Notes: generated by a model from the letters alone, not told the origin. DNA of 64,000 nucleotides from Druceiella hillmani (GCA_039881145.1 JAYKKI010000052.1:13934501-13998500), one strand, 5' to 3'; shown: positions 1 through 12,347, counted from the stretch's first letter. Program-made: numbers and translations.

Positions 1-2390
1 TTATACGTCATTGTTTTAATTATCGGAAAATATGGGGATAAATTTTCAAACACAGGGAAAATTACGAAGATATATTTTAATACCTCCACATCGGTTATAA
101 TTGAGTTTTAACCATTTTACGACAAGATTTTCCCAAATACCTAAGTAAAACTTCCAGATCACTACGCGTATACATACCCAATATATAGACGCGTACCCTA
201 AAAACGTAAAGTTGGTATCTTTGAGAGTGTTTCAGACAATTTTCCTTCTAGCACTACTATTTTTAGTACTTTTTGTCTCATTCGCATTTCCCGTTAGACG
301 AAATTGCGCATCCGGGAGTCATAAAGGCCACCATTCAGGTCTGTCCCTCCAGTTAGCCCTGAAATTAATTGTGGGATGTTTCCGTGACGCTTCAGACGTT
401 TCTTTCGCATTTAATGCTTCTCTCGACTCCTATCTTAAAAGCTTGCTATATATTTTTGTCAGATCTCATTAAGATCTTTTGTGCAATTTACATAATATTT
501 GCGGTCGAATATTGCTTCGGCTGTGGGTTTAAGGTTTTAAAAGATTAAAATTATGAAATGATTACAGTTTAAATTAGTTTTTGTAAGGTTTTGGGAAGAT
601 TTTTAATATTAGCCAAGATGTTGGTGGCTTTTAACGTCTTTGAATATTGAATCGGGACGTCATTTTATATAAGTCGTAATACGGGAATTAATTTTTTATA
701 ATGTTTTATTTACTTTTATGAAAAAGAAGACTTAAAATCTTATTATTTTTGTTAATAATTTAATTAAAGTAAAAATACGTGATTCTTGTATAGAATATTT
801 TAAGATTTTTTACGATTTTTCTGTCTGTATGAGTTGTCTGAATTTCTTATAAGGTTTATGAGTAAAACTCACTGGTTGTACACATATTTTATGTAGGCGA
901 TGATGCCTTGATGAATCCTGAAAATAAAAATGGATTGGGTACAACAAGGCTTAGTCCAAATGGCCGAATTAATAAAAATTTATTAAATAATCTTAATCTT
1001 GTATATGAAACTTTCATAAAAATATAACAAACTATCTTAATCGTGTGTGCCTTATACACTTGAAAAATTAAATATTTTCTGAAGTTAATATTAAGTCACC
1101 TAGGCTATATTCAATTTTTTTTTCAGTTCAACTATATTTTAAATGAGCTAATAATAAAATTTAATCTTTATTGACTGTGACTAAAGTCGTTACTCTTTGA
1201 TAAAATTCTATAAATAAGCATTTATTTTATGACTTCGCTTGTTTTAAAATAAGAATTAATGCCAGAAACAAATGGCAAAAGTGTAAAAATTAAAAATTAT
1301 CTTTAATGAAGAATTTTTTTCTAACTTATTTAAAATAAACAACGTGTGAACCGTATCCACATAAACTCAAAGATACAAAGAACGTCTTTAACGGTTCATG
1401 TTAGTTAATTTATAAAAATAATTCGTTTTTTAGGAGTATGTCTTCTTTTTTATTTTATTAAAACAATATTTTCACTGCTTGATGTAAATATACTTAACAA
1501 ATTTTCGCTCGAAGTTATTGAATAAATGATAATATCTTACTCACTAATAACTTTTGCCCTATATGACTAAAAGCGCGAAAATCGGCGGCGAACTACCGAT
1601 TTATCCACATATTAACCTTTCAATAAACTTTGAAATTCTTGACGGATGCGTTCGAAACTTGTTTTCTCAAGCGTTACACAATTTCGATGTGACAGAATTA
1701 TTAAGACGACTCTAAATAATTTCAAAAAAAGCCTTGTATTAAGTAAAACATAAAAACATGACCTAATTAAATAAAGTATGTAGAAATAAGGCTAGATAGT
1801 ATATAAATTATGTTTGAATTAAACTCAGGATAATGTTGCCAAAAGCTTTATGAATTAGGCTATTTCTTCCTAAAATTGAAATTTCGATTAATCGTTAAAA
1901 CAAATAATTTTACGAAACATATTAATCGTGCAGAATATGTAAACGAAAAGTCAAAGTTTAATTAAATTCCGTCGTCGAAGACTCTCCACGATTTTTTTGT
2001 TTATTTACTATTATTCTAATAATTTTTTAGGTTGCTTTCTATTTAAGCTTTATATTTTAAAAGCTAGCGAATAACGCTAAAATTTGATAAATATCAGATA
2101 TATATTATTCTGATTTTTATTCTGAGAAAATTGTATTAGAAAGTTATTTAGCATGCAACTAGATTACAAAATAGATTGTTTTTTCTATATCCTATCCAAG
2201 CACAGCTTTTAAAGTGATTAAATGCCAAGTATTGGAAGTTACTTAAAAATAAATGAAACGCGAAGATCTAAAAGAAAACCCCAGCCAATACTTTTAACCA
2301 TCGATACAAAATTAACTATTTGGTTAAGGTAAACAACGCTTAATAATATATTGCACATTTAAACGGCTAAGCGTTTTTCATCGTTTGCAC
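1..2390. other. AT-rich non-coding DNA with one GC-balanced patch
   Basis: No gene is supported here. The only patch with more even base composition is about 240-440. On the plus strand it holds an open frame from about 149 to 472 with a strongly hydrophobic stretch (around 'FLLALLFLVLF'). That frame has no ATG, only a TTG, so it is not a plausible insect gene as it stands; it could be an exon piece or chance. The rest is unique AT-rich sequence without visible repeats. Confidence 0.6.
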
Positions 2391-2394
2391 TTCA

Positions 2395-2560
2395 AAACGA
2401 AAAACTTTTACAATCTACTCGAAGTATTGCGGTCAGTCTTTCATCTCCGCGGCCGTAATTCACGCAGTGATCTCCTTTGTTCTGACGTGTTTATTTTTCA
2501 CATACTTCCCTTGCCCATTTGCTCAGACTAATTTCCACTTAACTTACAAAATGTACTAGC
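2395..2560. other. GC-balanced non-repetitive island
   Basis: A short block of mixed composition (containing CCGCGGCCG near 2448) in otherwise AT-rich DNA. It has no open frame of note and no repeat copies elsewhere in the window. It could be a conserved non-coding or regulatory element; that is inference from composition only. Confidence 0.25.
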
Positions 2561-2689
2561 TGAGTGATAATCTCGCTTGTAGCTAGTAGTTTATGGTGTA
2601 AGTTGTCATTTGAGCGATTTGTTTGAACGCAAATTTCGAAATTATTTTGTAACGTACTTGTAATATAAAATCAATCAAAAAGTGGATAC

Positions 2690-3010
2690 TTTGAAAGTAC
2701 TTGTAATTTTATACAATCGACTATTTGGAGCATATCGAATTTAAAAAACGATTGTGGTTTTGCTCGTTTACTGAAATCTAATTTCTATTAAGTTTTGACT
2801 ATAATTATATTATATGCGAGAAACTATGTCGTAGTACATAGGTTATTTTCTAAATATTTTCATGTGTACTTTTAAAGTATTTTAGATAATGGACTATTCG
2901 GAGCATATTAAAATGGGAAAATAACTACAACAAACGACAACTGTAGGTTTTTCAAACTTGTTAACTGAAAACTAGTTTAGATTAAGTTTTAATTATTATT
3001 ATATACTAGA
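2690..3010. repeat. Degenerate tandem duplication, about 175-bp unit x2
   Basis: Two diverged copies lie head to tail. Shared landmarks are 'GACTATTTGGAGCATAT' near 2719 against 'GACTATTCGGAGCATAT' near 2892, followed in both by a run ending in TTAAGTTTT and an AT-rich tail. The copies differ by many substitutions and small indels, so the duplication is old. Confidence 0.6.
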
Positions 3011-3218
3011 TAATGATCGATCTAATTTAATTATGTTACAATTTGCTAAGGCATTATGAAATTAAGCAATATTAATTTTAAAATGTAAATACATTTTTCT
3101 TTGGCAGAGATTTTTACGATTAGAAAATTCAAAATAAATACAAAGCCTAGAGCTAGAAATTTGCGAAAATAAGGAGTTATACAATAACAGTAATATATGC
3201 ATATTTATATATATACGA

Positions 3219-3219
<1 letters not shown>

Positions 3220-3312
<93 letters not shown>
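3220..3312. repeat. AT dinucleotide microsatellite
   Basis: An (AT)n run of about 90 bp interrupted once by GTATGTAT near 3273. Confidence 0.95.
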
Positions 3313-3314
<2 letters not shown>

Positions 3315-3461
3315 AGATGAGTTTGTACATGTATTATTTTTGGATAATGTTATTAGGCACGTAATTTTAAGAAATATTCATCTTATCTATATATTCTCTT
3401 CATCAAAATCACAAAAATAATATATTACTCTAAAGATAATTTAAGTATAAACCATTATTAC

Positions 3462-4090
3462 CTACTTCTTGTCGCCATCTAGTTGGCGGGTTCTTTCCGG
3501 TAACTTTGATTCAAAAAACTGTGTGAGGTCGTTTTGGAAATCTAGGTATAGCCCTGAATAAATGATAATCAGGGGGCGCAATGTCCGGAAAATATAGTGG
3601 ACGAATGAATAAAACCCAGCCAAGCTCCTCTCATTTCTTACAAGTATGTTTTGCAACACGTGGTCTAGCATAATCATATACAAAATAAACTCGATCCTGT
3701 TGACTACTCAATTTGTTAGGTAATCGGTCCAATTGTTCACAGTAAATATCTGTATTAATTATGGATGCTCTGGAAGCAAATCCCAGCCATTGACGTTTGC
3801 GTGTATGGTTAACGTATGTAACCTACTCCTTATCGCCAATTACTAACTGATTCAGCTAGTTGAAGTTACGTTTAAATGTCAATAAATGTTGAAAAGTATC
3901 AACTCTGCACTGAAGGTGATGTGATGATAACTCGTGGGGTATCCGCACACCGCATTTTGAAACTTTCCCAATTCGTGCAAATGTATTTCTGTGATACCAT
4001 GACGGTAGTGTTGCTCATCTACCAATTGATGAGTCGTCAGTGGGAGATCCTCCTCATATAGATCTTCAGCTTAAAATTCAAATTATGGCA
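3462..4090 (-). pseudogene. Decayed mariner (DD34D) transposase
   Basis: Read on the minus strand, the block keeps most landmarks of a mariner transposase. An N-terminal helix-turn-helix part (codons from about 4066 down to 3881) includes 'LTTHQLVDEQHY' and 'IHLHELGKFQNA'. Next come 'GDKE' followed by a stop where TGDEKW is usual (first Asp codon 3832-3834), 'HTRKRQWL', 'YCEQLDRL', 'YDYARPRVAK' (second Asp 3673-3675) and 'FPDIAPPDYHLF' (third Asp 3568-3570). It ends near 3462 with a frame containing 'LPERTRQLDGDKK'. The second and third Asp are 34 residues apart and in one frame, the mariner signature. The first and second Asp are only 52 residues apart, against about 90 usually, so a central piece is deleted. 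At least two in-frame stops and several frameshifts make it inactive. I did not find convincing terminal inverted repeats. Confidence 0.9.
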
Positions 4091-5140
4091 TAAGTTACTT
4101 TTGTACCAATAAAGATTACTGCTGGAAAAAAATACAAATATTACTACTGGAGGCAAATTCTATCGTTTTTATAACATATCTATACAAGAGAACTCACAAA
4201 GAAAGCTATAAATAAATAAATTCAAAAGAATCAAACGATTTACATAAAACGCTTAGACGAGCAAATGCACATTTCTGGCGTAAAATTTTAAAATTTTTTA
4301 CTGTAAATTAGACGAAACTCTATACATTGAGTCAACTGAATATATACGCTTTAGGGAATTCAATTAATTTCTCTGTCTTTTTGGCAATATTTTGATTAAT
4401 TCGTAAACCTCCACCGTAAATCAAATGCTTCATTTAATTTTAAACTGACTAATTGTGGTTCTGAAATTGGCTTGACAAAGGCTTATTAAAATTGTTCCAT
4501 ATTCACAGAAATATAATATCAGTATTAATTCGGTATTTAAGTATGTTGCCTCGTTTTCGATGTAGTTCTTACCTAAATGAGTATAGATGGGAAATAGCCT
4601 GTCACAAAAAGTTGAACACTACCTACATAATCATGAAAAAGTTGTGATTATTATGTTTATAAAAATGTACAATACTAATCCGCCAAAAAAGCAATGCCGC
4701 AATGAAGATTAATTTTTTCCAAAATATGACTACGCTTTCTTTAATATTTAACTATAGAATTCAAGAGAAGAGTTATTTAGAAGATCAAGACTGAAAATCA
4801 TTGAGGTCCTAAGTTTACTCATCGCTTCATTTTAAGATTGTTTTATATCTACATAAGTTAAGAAAAAAGAACAAAGCTTCAAAATAAAGAAATTAAATTC
4901 AGATTTATTGTTATATCCCCGAGTACTAATATATATTTAAACCATAAAACGTGTGAATTTGTATAGTGGAAAATATAAATACTGAAGACAAATATTTCAT
5001 ATTGAAACTCTATCCTTTGACCAGGTAAAGATAGTACCTATCAGAAACAATAAAGAAAATGTCATTCAAATATAAAATTTAAATGAACCACGCCAAGTCA
5101 TTTTTACTATTCGTCTTTGTTCTGCGGATTATGTATAAAT
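4091..5140. other. AT-rich non-coding DNA
   Basis: Unique AT-rich sequence. I see no gene, RNA gene or repeat array. Confidence 0.6.
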
Positions 5141-5560
5141 CTGTGCTCTAAACTTGGGAGATCCCAGTATTTTGTCCACATTCGCCGCCCATCAAAGGAT
5201 ATGCGCTCCCCAGGTAGAAACGGGGGATCAGCTCGTTATTTTTGCCACACGTAGGGCATGCGGAAGCCATTATTTCGCCATTCGTATGCAGATAGTCGGC
5301 AACGTCATAAGTCTGAGGCGGGTGCGGTGGCTGTACGCCGATCACGTTCCGCCCAACACTTCTTTTCCAAGATTCGAGTTTTTTCCTACCTCAGCCGTAA
5401 CGGACACAATGCCTGCTTGTTGTTGGTTACTTAGAATAATTTAGTATAGATGGGTACGTTCGTGGAATTTTACGTTCGTTGGGGGTTCAAGACTCACGTC
5501 TGCACCGGATATAGACAGCCGGACGTCCGCTGTGGCTCTTTCTTATTTTTCTCGGAAATG
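5140..5560 (-). other. GC-balanced block with coding-like minus-strand frame
   Basis: From about 5400 down to 5148 the minus strand is open for about 80 codons and ends in a TAG. The only ATG inside is at the residue before 'ASACPTCGKNNEL', so the start is not in the block. The inferred peptide has proline-rich 'VQPPHPPQTYDV', then 'CPTCGKNNELIPRFYLG' and a late Cys in 'GGECGQ', which could be part of a zinc-binding fold. A further frame upstream (about 5530-5450) reads 'DVRLSISGADVSLEPP' before a stop. CpG is frequent compared with the flanks. I do not recognise the family. It may be a decayed transposon or viral insertion, or an exon; the lack of an ATG argues against an intact gene. Confidence 0.3.
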
Positions 5561-6700
5561 GCTATCCCGGTTATCAAATTACATTCACAATAACAGTGCA
5601 CGTGCATAATTTATTCAGTAATTAAATTTATCATTTATGTTATCTATATTCCAATTTCTCTTTACACTGGTACTTCTCTGTGTATTGTGAAATGATTTAA
5701 TGTTCATTACCGTATTCAAATTTTTGTTTATAATTAATATTTCATATAATTAATATTTAAATTCAGTTTCTTAAGTAAAGTTAAAGAAATGCACTTCTTT
5801 AATTCCAATCGAAAATACAATTACCAGTAAGTCGAAACATTTTGTTTTTGAAGTGATATTTGTTACAATTGAACGTTTGAGTAAATAATGTAGTATAGTG
5901 GCTGATTGGAGTCAGCGAACGCTATAAAATTCAAACATAGATAATATCTATATTAGATTTAAAATAATTTTTGTATAAACAATTTGATAACCTTATGTTT
6001 GAGAAACGATGTTTTTATCTTATTTAAAAAAAATAAAATTAAACATTCATAAAATTTCGTGGAAGGAAGCATAAAACTAATTCAGAAATATTAATTGAAC
6101 AACATTTTAATAGTGTGATAAATTCCAGAGTTTTTATAAACTAAGCGTTGTGTTTTTATATTGTCGCATAATGTTTATGAAGAAATTTCTCCGTAACAAA
6201 CTTTCATATTTTCTCATCTATATTTCTTGATAAATATTTTAGTAAATATAACTCGGTCGGTACTTTTTCGAATTTTTTTTCCGACTTTTCCAGCTACACA
6301 TTTCGTATTTTATTTTAATCAATTTTTTTATTTTACCTATTAGGTTGGATGTTCACTTATTTCATCGTATACTTTTTCGTCTTTCATTTTCATTCCTTCT
6401 TCTTTATGTCTCAGTTTACTTTTATATTTTCTTCATTTATTCCATTTTCCCAACGTTCATTTTTCTGTTATCCTTCTTTTACACAATTCATAATTTAATA
6501 AAGTATGTACCAAAATTATATTACTAACTGGTAAGCATACTTTTTTCAATATTAATTATTTCTTATATGGCTACGTTTACTATCGCCCTATTCCTTTATC
6601 GAAGACTTATCTTTCTCGGCTAAAAATAGAACTTCACATCCTATTTAATATCGCAGTTTATATTTTTTACTTTTTTAGACTTGCTCAACATATATTACTA
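5561..6700. other. AT-rich non-coding DNA
   Basis: No gene supported. A T-rich stretch at 6260-6530 gives an open frame of Phe, Ile, Leu and Tyr codons that begins with TTG; this is low-complexity sequence, not a membrane protein gene. Confidence 0.6.
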
Positions 6701-7130
6701 ATTTGACCCAAGTAAAAACCCTTTTGTCAATGCAATCATTTGAGCACATGATTCCAGCATCCTAACGCTCCTAACATTCCACGCAGATAAACAGCCATCA
6801 GCCACAAAATCGTGACTCGAAAACATTGATGCGACAAACGGTGGGCGCAGAACAATCGTACGCATCCAAATTGACATTTACTTGTACCCACAAGGTTTGA
6901 CATTCTGTATGCGCCCTAAGCTTAGCAGGCTTTATATTCTGCTGAGTCGAGATTTCAAACCGCTGCTAGGACGTGCCAGCTTGGATACACGAAACGCAAA
7001 CAGCTAGCAGCGGCTAGGCGTGTCGCTCGCATGTTTACACGTGTACATACATGCGAGTATCTAGACACCCGAAGCGTTGGCTTCCAGATAAAGTGAATAA
7101 GCTTTTGGTAACAACAGATAAGGTTTTAAA
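6700..7130. other. GC-balanced island with palindromic E-box, candidate regulatory element
   Basis: A non-repetitive block, about 60% G+C at 6961-7020, without a long open frame. It contains a 10-bp inverted repeat (CCGCTGCTAG at 6960-6969 and CTAGCAGCGG at 7004-7013). It also has a nested palindrome at 7026-7057: CTCGCATGT and ACATGCGAG arms around TACACGTGTA, which has the bHLH site CACGTG at its centre. The density of palindromic motifs suggests a transcription-factor platform. No promoter or exon could be assigned. Confidence 0.35.
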
Positions 7131-9075
7131 TTGACTCAAGAGGATGTAGTTAGCAGCAAATGAAAAACAAGACTAATAAATATAAAATAATTAATATGTT
7201 GTTTACAAAATGTTATACCAATAAGTTATTACGAAAGGGGATATGGTTAAACTGAAAAGAAACAATGAAACTATAAACGATTAAGTGCTAATAAAGTTCT
7301 GCAAATGGCGCGATTAACTTTTCAGCTGTTTAATATGTTTCTTTTTTCTCTTTCTATTATGAGACCTTTTTATGATGAGTAAAGTAATATTAATGCATTA
7401 TGTGGAACACGGAATGTAACGAAAAAGTCGCAACCTTGTTAAATTTATTTTATTTCAAACTTTGTGTGAGATTTTAACACACTGACTTCTTTATCAAAAA
7501 AGGGAAAATAATAAAGAAAAGAAAAAGAAGTATTTTATTGATTTCCGGAATTTTTATGAATTTTTTAACCATAAAAACTTAACAAACATTATTTTTCTTC
7601 TCAATTTACTATTTTAGATATAGTTTTAATTCACACAAAGTAAATTATTTTTGTAACTGTAATTTTTATACATTTGTTTTTATTTTCTTAAAACTTTTTT
7701 TGCTTTATTTAATATGTTTCGTTAAAAATCATTATATGGTGCTAACTTTAGTTTTACCATTGTTTGTAAATTTGAGTTTCTCAAAATTATCCTATACTTA
7801 GTGTCATTGGAATAATGGTATAAATATGTTCAGATCTTTAAATTATGATCCTTTGTTATATAATAATAAATAAACTAAACGCGTTCATACATAGACCCTC
7901 AGACACAGTATATTCCTTAACTTGCGGCAGTTGGAGTAAAAGATAGAATCGATTTTAGCATTTATCATTAATAAATATGTAACAGAGTGTATTCGTACAT
8001 GGAAAATATTTAAAAAAAGTAACTGATTCAGTATAAAGAATGATAACAGAAGCCAGAAAACGTGTTTTTGTATTTTTTGTATATCTGTCTGTACGTTAAT
8101 TTCTTCATCAATAATGCGATATCTACTGAGCGGATTTTAATGAAATTTGGTATCGTAATAGTTTATAACCAAGAGCAACATATGAGATAATAATTACTTA
8201 AAAAAATAACATATTATTTAATAGCTGTAAAAGTTGTTGGAAAGCTTATTTCGCTTAAATTTTAGGATGAATAAAAAGGTATTAAATTACTGTTTTGAAT
8301 GATTGTTAAGTTATGTAATATAAATGTCTAATTTTACTCTAATTGTAAGAAATATATTATAAAATTATTACTTAGTACTTTTTGTTGGTATATTTACTTA
8401 GTATCTTTAACAATATATCTCTATAGTATAACTGAATTCAAATAATGATATTGGATATACATATATTTGGTCAGGTTTATTAAAAACGAGTTTATTAAGT
8501 GCAATTTTTACACAAGTCTCTTAAAATATTTATAAAAAATTTTTATGTCCAATTAAATTTTTTTTAAACAATTTCGTTATAGAAAACATTTTTTTGCGAA
8601 AATAATGTATTCTCCGAATAAATCTAATTTTTTTATTTGTATGTGCATTCAAACGAACTTTGCTTTTTAAAGGTAATGTAGAAATATTAAATGCAGAAGT
8701 GTTTTATCCATAGTAAAGACAAATACATGCTAAACCATTTTCTATAATACTACAATATTCTTTATAAACAAACAACGAATGAAAAAATAATTTTTTAGTT
8801 TCGGGAATTCTAATAAAGTTCTTTTGACATTTCGCTTGAACTGTGACATTTGACAACTATCAAGACAAATGACTCTGACTGTCGCCAAATGTTAAATTTC
8901 CAACATCTTTTTAGATTTCTTTCATTTTTTGCCTTTTTCTCGTTTTTCTTTTTTTATGGTTTTCTTTATTCGAAAAAACACATGGTTGGTATTGCCTTTT
9001 TATAGAAAACGTGTCCTTGTGAAATAAATCGTTCGCCGCTTTTATTTAATTTTATTTTATGTCAATTACATGAAA
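7131..9075. other. AT-rich DNA with one dispersed-repeat fragment
   Basis: No gene. At about 8050-8190 the text 'TGTCTGTACGTTAATTTC', 'GAGCGGATTTTAATG' and 'AAATTTGGTAT' matches the style of a very common lepidopteran dispersed repeat (tail of a LINE or similar element). The rest is unique. Confidence 0.5.

Positions 9076-9078
<3 letters not shown>

Positions 9079-9144
<66 letters not shown>
9079..9144. repeat. TA dinucleotide microsatellite
   Basis: About 66 bp of uninterrupted TA repeats. Confidence 0.95.
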
Positions 9145-9147
<3 letters not shown>

Positions 9148-9510
9148 GAATAAAAAAAATAAGTTAGAGTTAAGTTACTGCTTAGAGAGTAATAGGCAAC
9201 TAAATACAGAGTTTTATGCAAAATAAATGGAAAAAAGATGTCTCAATGTGCACACCTGTATTATTTGGGACATGCCATTATATTCGGGTGCCCACGCAGC
9301 TACATCACACCAACGGGTAGAATTCGCTCCTCATCCAATTTTCGCTTGTATTGTTTGTTTTTGCATAAAGTTTAATACGATTTCGCCTGCAGTTCGCGAT
9401 ATTAATTAAAATGGACGGTGAAAATGAATGTCGTTAGACATTGAAGCAATAAATGTGGTAAAAGTTTCGTATAAATATATATTTAAAGCTTTGGTTTAGG
9501 TTGTATCTTG

Positions 9511-9582
9511 TATTCACTTTGGATTGACTACTATGGGTGTTATTAATATTCACTTTGGATTGACTACTATGGGTGTTATTAA
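9511..9582. repeat. Perfect 36-bp tandem duplication
   Basis: The 36-bp unit starting TATTCACTTTGGATTGACTA at 9511 is repeated without change at 9547. The absence of differences implies a recent event. The open frame that crosses it on the minus strand simply repeats the same dozen residues. Confidence 0.95.
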
Positions 9583-10053
9583 ATGTACTGTATATCTTTT
9601 GTACCGCAGTTCTTACTGTCATTTTGATTTATTGTACATTTTTTACGACTTTATTATAGTTTAGACTTTAAAAGATGTACTTATTAACAAAAGACATAGT
9701 CTTTAACTAAGTCTTCACATTCTTAAATTAGAAGAGCTTATTTGCTTTTTTCCTGACTTTAGTAGGATATGAGATAATGTTATATTTAATTAAAATATTC
9801 AGAAAATTTATAAATAATACTGATTTAGTGATATTTTTTCCGGAATTTAAAAATATATAGCAAAAATGGTTATCAATTTGAATTTTTTTTAAGGTAAATT
9901 ATTTTTGGAAGCCATTAACATGGTATCAATCAAACTTAACATCCTTAGGGTTTTTCTCGTTGTGCTGAATTACTTTAATTTTGTGCACAAAATGTTAATG
10001 ATAAAACGGATAAATAAAAATCAATAAAATTACAGTTAAATTAAGTCTCTAAC

Positions 10054-10093
10054 TTTGGCTGTTAAATAACAGAGAGGTTATTTAACAGCCAAA
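10054..10093. repeat. Perfect 17-bp stem-loop
   Basis: TTTGGCTGTTAAATAAC (10054-10070) and its exact reverse complement (10077-10093) flank a 6-nt loop AGAGAG. It may be a short MITE-like or slippage product; no flanking target duplication is evident. Confidence 0.85.
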
Positions 10094-10390
10094 CTATGAA
10101 TCTTAGGTATAATTTTACATTTCTTTTCTCCATAAATTTTTGACGATGTTACTTGTTTAAACAAAACTTAACTCCTAAAATTTGCTATATAAAATAACTC
10201 ATTAAGAATTACAACATTACTAAAATTATAAATAATGCTTTTGAATTAATTTTTCCTATGGTGTCCTTGAATATATGGTGTCCTTCAATGTCATGTTACA
10301 TTGATCTACCATTAGCCAGTTACCATCCAGCTTGTTTCAACAATGCCAGTAGAATTGGATCATCAATTTACAAACTAGTAAAATATTAAT

Positions 10391-10490
10391 GGCATATTCA
10401 TATTAATTTTACCAAAAAGGTACATAATAATCCTATTAATCGCATATTTATATTAATTTTACCAAAAAGGTACATAAATTCCTATTATAC
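10391..10490. repeat. 50-bp tandem duplication
   Basis: GCATATTCATATTAATTTTA followed by CCAAAAAGGTACATAA occurs at 10392 and again at 10442 with a few changes; the period is exactly 50 bp. Confidence 0.9.
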
Positions 10491-11040
10491 TATTTATAAT
10501 TATTAATTTCATACAACGTAATATATTGACTGCCACATCTTTCATAGGCGTAAAAAAATTGGGCATATTTCCAAATATAACTACAAATTAACGCTCATCG
10601 TTAGGTTAAAAATTTGTCACTTTAAAAGAATCTACCGTCCATATTAAATATGTTCTCAATTGGAACTGATACCACAACACATACTCTATTGCCTTGCCAT
10701 TATGGAAATTCTTTTCAATTAGAATACATTCCAAGAGCTCTATCTCAACAAGATAATTACATTGCTCAAGGTATACACTCCTCGTGATCTATTTTGACAG
10801 CAAAGATACCAATCAAACAGTCATACATATTATATCAAGTGAAAATTAAATAAACTATTTTTTCTGTTATAAGTAACCTTTCATTTCGTGTTGAAAATGG
10901 GTCATCTTTTTTACAATTGTCTTTTGATTGTCGTTTATTTTTGACTATCGTTTACTTTTGAAGCATATCGCAATTTTTTTAAGTTACCTATTTATATATT
11001 AGTTACTTGAAAACATGTAAATATGATGAATCCAAAAAAG
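10491..11040. other. Unique AT-rich DNA
   Basis: No gene or repeat array recognised. Confidence 0.5.
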
Positions 11041-11440
11041 AAATCCAAAGACAACGTAAACCGCAAAAACAGCTGTTAATTGCGGCGCTCGAAAACGCGA
11101 TTGATCAAAACACCGCAATCCAGAGCAATAAATGCGCCATATCCCATTATAACTATTTCGATGGTAATAAATACATATATCATCGGTCATCTACAGCAAT
11201 TCACACTCGCTCGCAGAAAACTAACCTCGGTGGTCGACTCGCGTTCCGTCTGTATTAATTAACCAGTCTTGCGTAGGAGTCGAACCTGTGCCAACGCTTG
11301 GCTAATGAGTCGCTGTTGTGTCCACAGCGCCCGGTCCAGTTAGCTGGTATTTCACAAGTACCAATCGGGTGAACGGACGTGTGGTTATATTCGCTAATTA
11401 GTGTCAGTCGGAGTTTTCTTGGCGCGTACCTGGATGGCAA
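11040..11440. other. GC-balanced non-repetitive island
   Basis: A block with many CpGs (around GCGGCGCTCGAAAACGCG at 11081 and GGCGCGTACC at 11421). Frames on both strands are partly open (for example plus-strand 'QKQLLIAALENAIDQNTAIQ' near 11067-11127) but start without ATG. The word GGAGTCGAACC near 11277 resembles a pol III B box on the minus strand, but no tRNA fold was found. Candidate conserved non-coding element or exon remnant. Confidence 0.25.
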
Positions 11441-11921
11441 CGAGCTTACATCGTGATTATGCTACATTATGCTTAGACGCTGCTAAAGATCACCAAAATG
11501 TATAGAAACGCACTCGACATTGGATCTTCTTTGACCTAATATGAATACGTCAGATGATTTATTATAAAGTACAAGTTTTGTTTCACAATATTTATTTAAG
11601 CTAACATTAATTTGGCGATTCTGATATAAAATATACTTCTGAGGAATTTCTGTTCGCACACATTGAGAAATACCTGGATGGCAACGAGCTCACATCATGA
11701 TTATGCTACATTATGCTTAGATGCTGCTAAAGGTCAACAAAATGTATAGAAACGCACTCGATATTGGATTTTCTTTGACATAATATGAATATGTAACATG
11801 ATATGTTAAAAAAATACAAGTTTTGTTTCAGATTATTTATTTAAGCTAACATTGATTTGGCGATACTGTTCGAATATAAAATATACTTCTGAGGAATTTC
11901 TGTTCGTACACATTGAGAAGC
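11428..11921. repeat. 244-bp tandem duplication
   Basis: ACCTGGATGGCAACGAGC opens both copies (11428 and 11672), and both end in CACATTGAGAA. The copies are about 90% alike. The first base of copy one is the edge of the preceding GC-balanced island, so part of that island was copied. Confidence 0.9.
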
Positions 11922-12347
11922 GTAATGACATTAAGAAAAGGACGCTAAGTTCAGTTCTATCATCTTAAATTCCCTTTTTGTTTCGAAAATGTTTTGAACT
12001 ATCTAGACACAAATTGTTTGCTAAACAATCGTCGCCAACTGATTTTGAGGAGCAAACTCATCAATGTATGAACCTCGTGAATTTACAAGAAACTTCACCA
12101 GATTAAGAACTCTAGTACTTTGAAATAAATAGAGATGGAATAGAATTAAAGAGACCGAATAAGATTCTATTGTAGATACTCTTTCCAAGTTCAAACTAGG
12201 AAAATAAAATACTAGAAATCATCTCCCATCGTATGATGATAGGAAATATTAACATTCTTTTGAATTTGAACGAATGCTTCTTAAGTGAATGTGATATATT
12301 CAAAATGACAAAAATGTGTTTGATTTCTTTTTAATTATATAGATTTT

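Noticed and set aside
149..472. Hydrophobic plus-strand frame resembling a signal peptide
   Set aside because: No ATG in the open interval; the first usable codon is TTG, and the hydrophobic part comes from T-rich sequence.
3462..3486. CTCF-like core CTAGATGGCGAC
   Set aside because: It is explained by the codons of the mariner QLDGD segment and matches the consensus at fewer positions than the site at 49363.
3876..4061. ATG frame of 61 codons on the plus strand
   Set aside because: It is the antisense of the helix-turn-helix part of the mariner relic.
7305..7318. Second CTCF-like word, TCTGCAAATGGCGC
   Set aside because: Only about 11 of 14 positions fit, which is expected by chance in 64 kb.
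11264..11330. tRNA-like B box (GGTTCGACTCC on the minus strand)
   Set aside because: No cloverleaf: the T stem has about three pairs and the A-box candidate lies too close.
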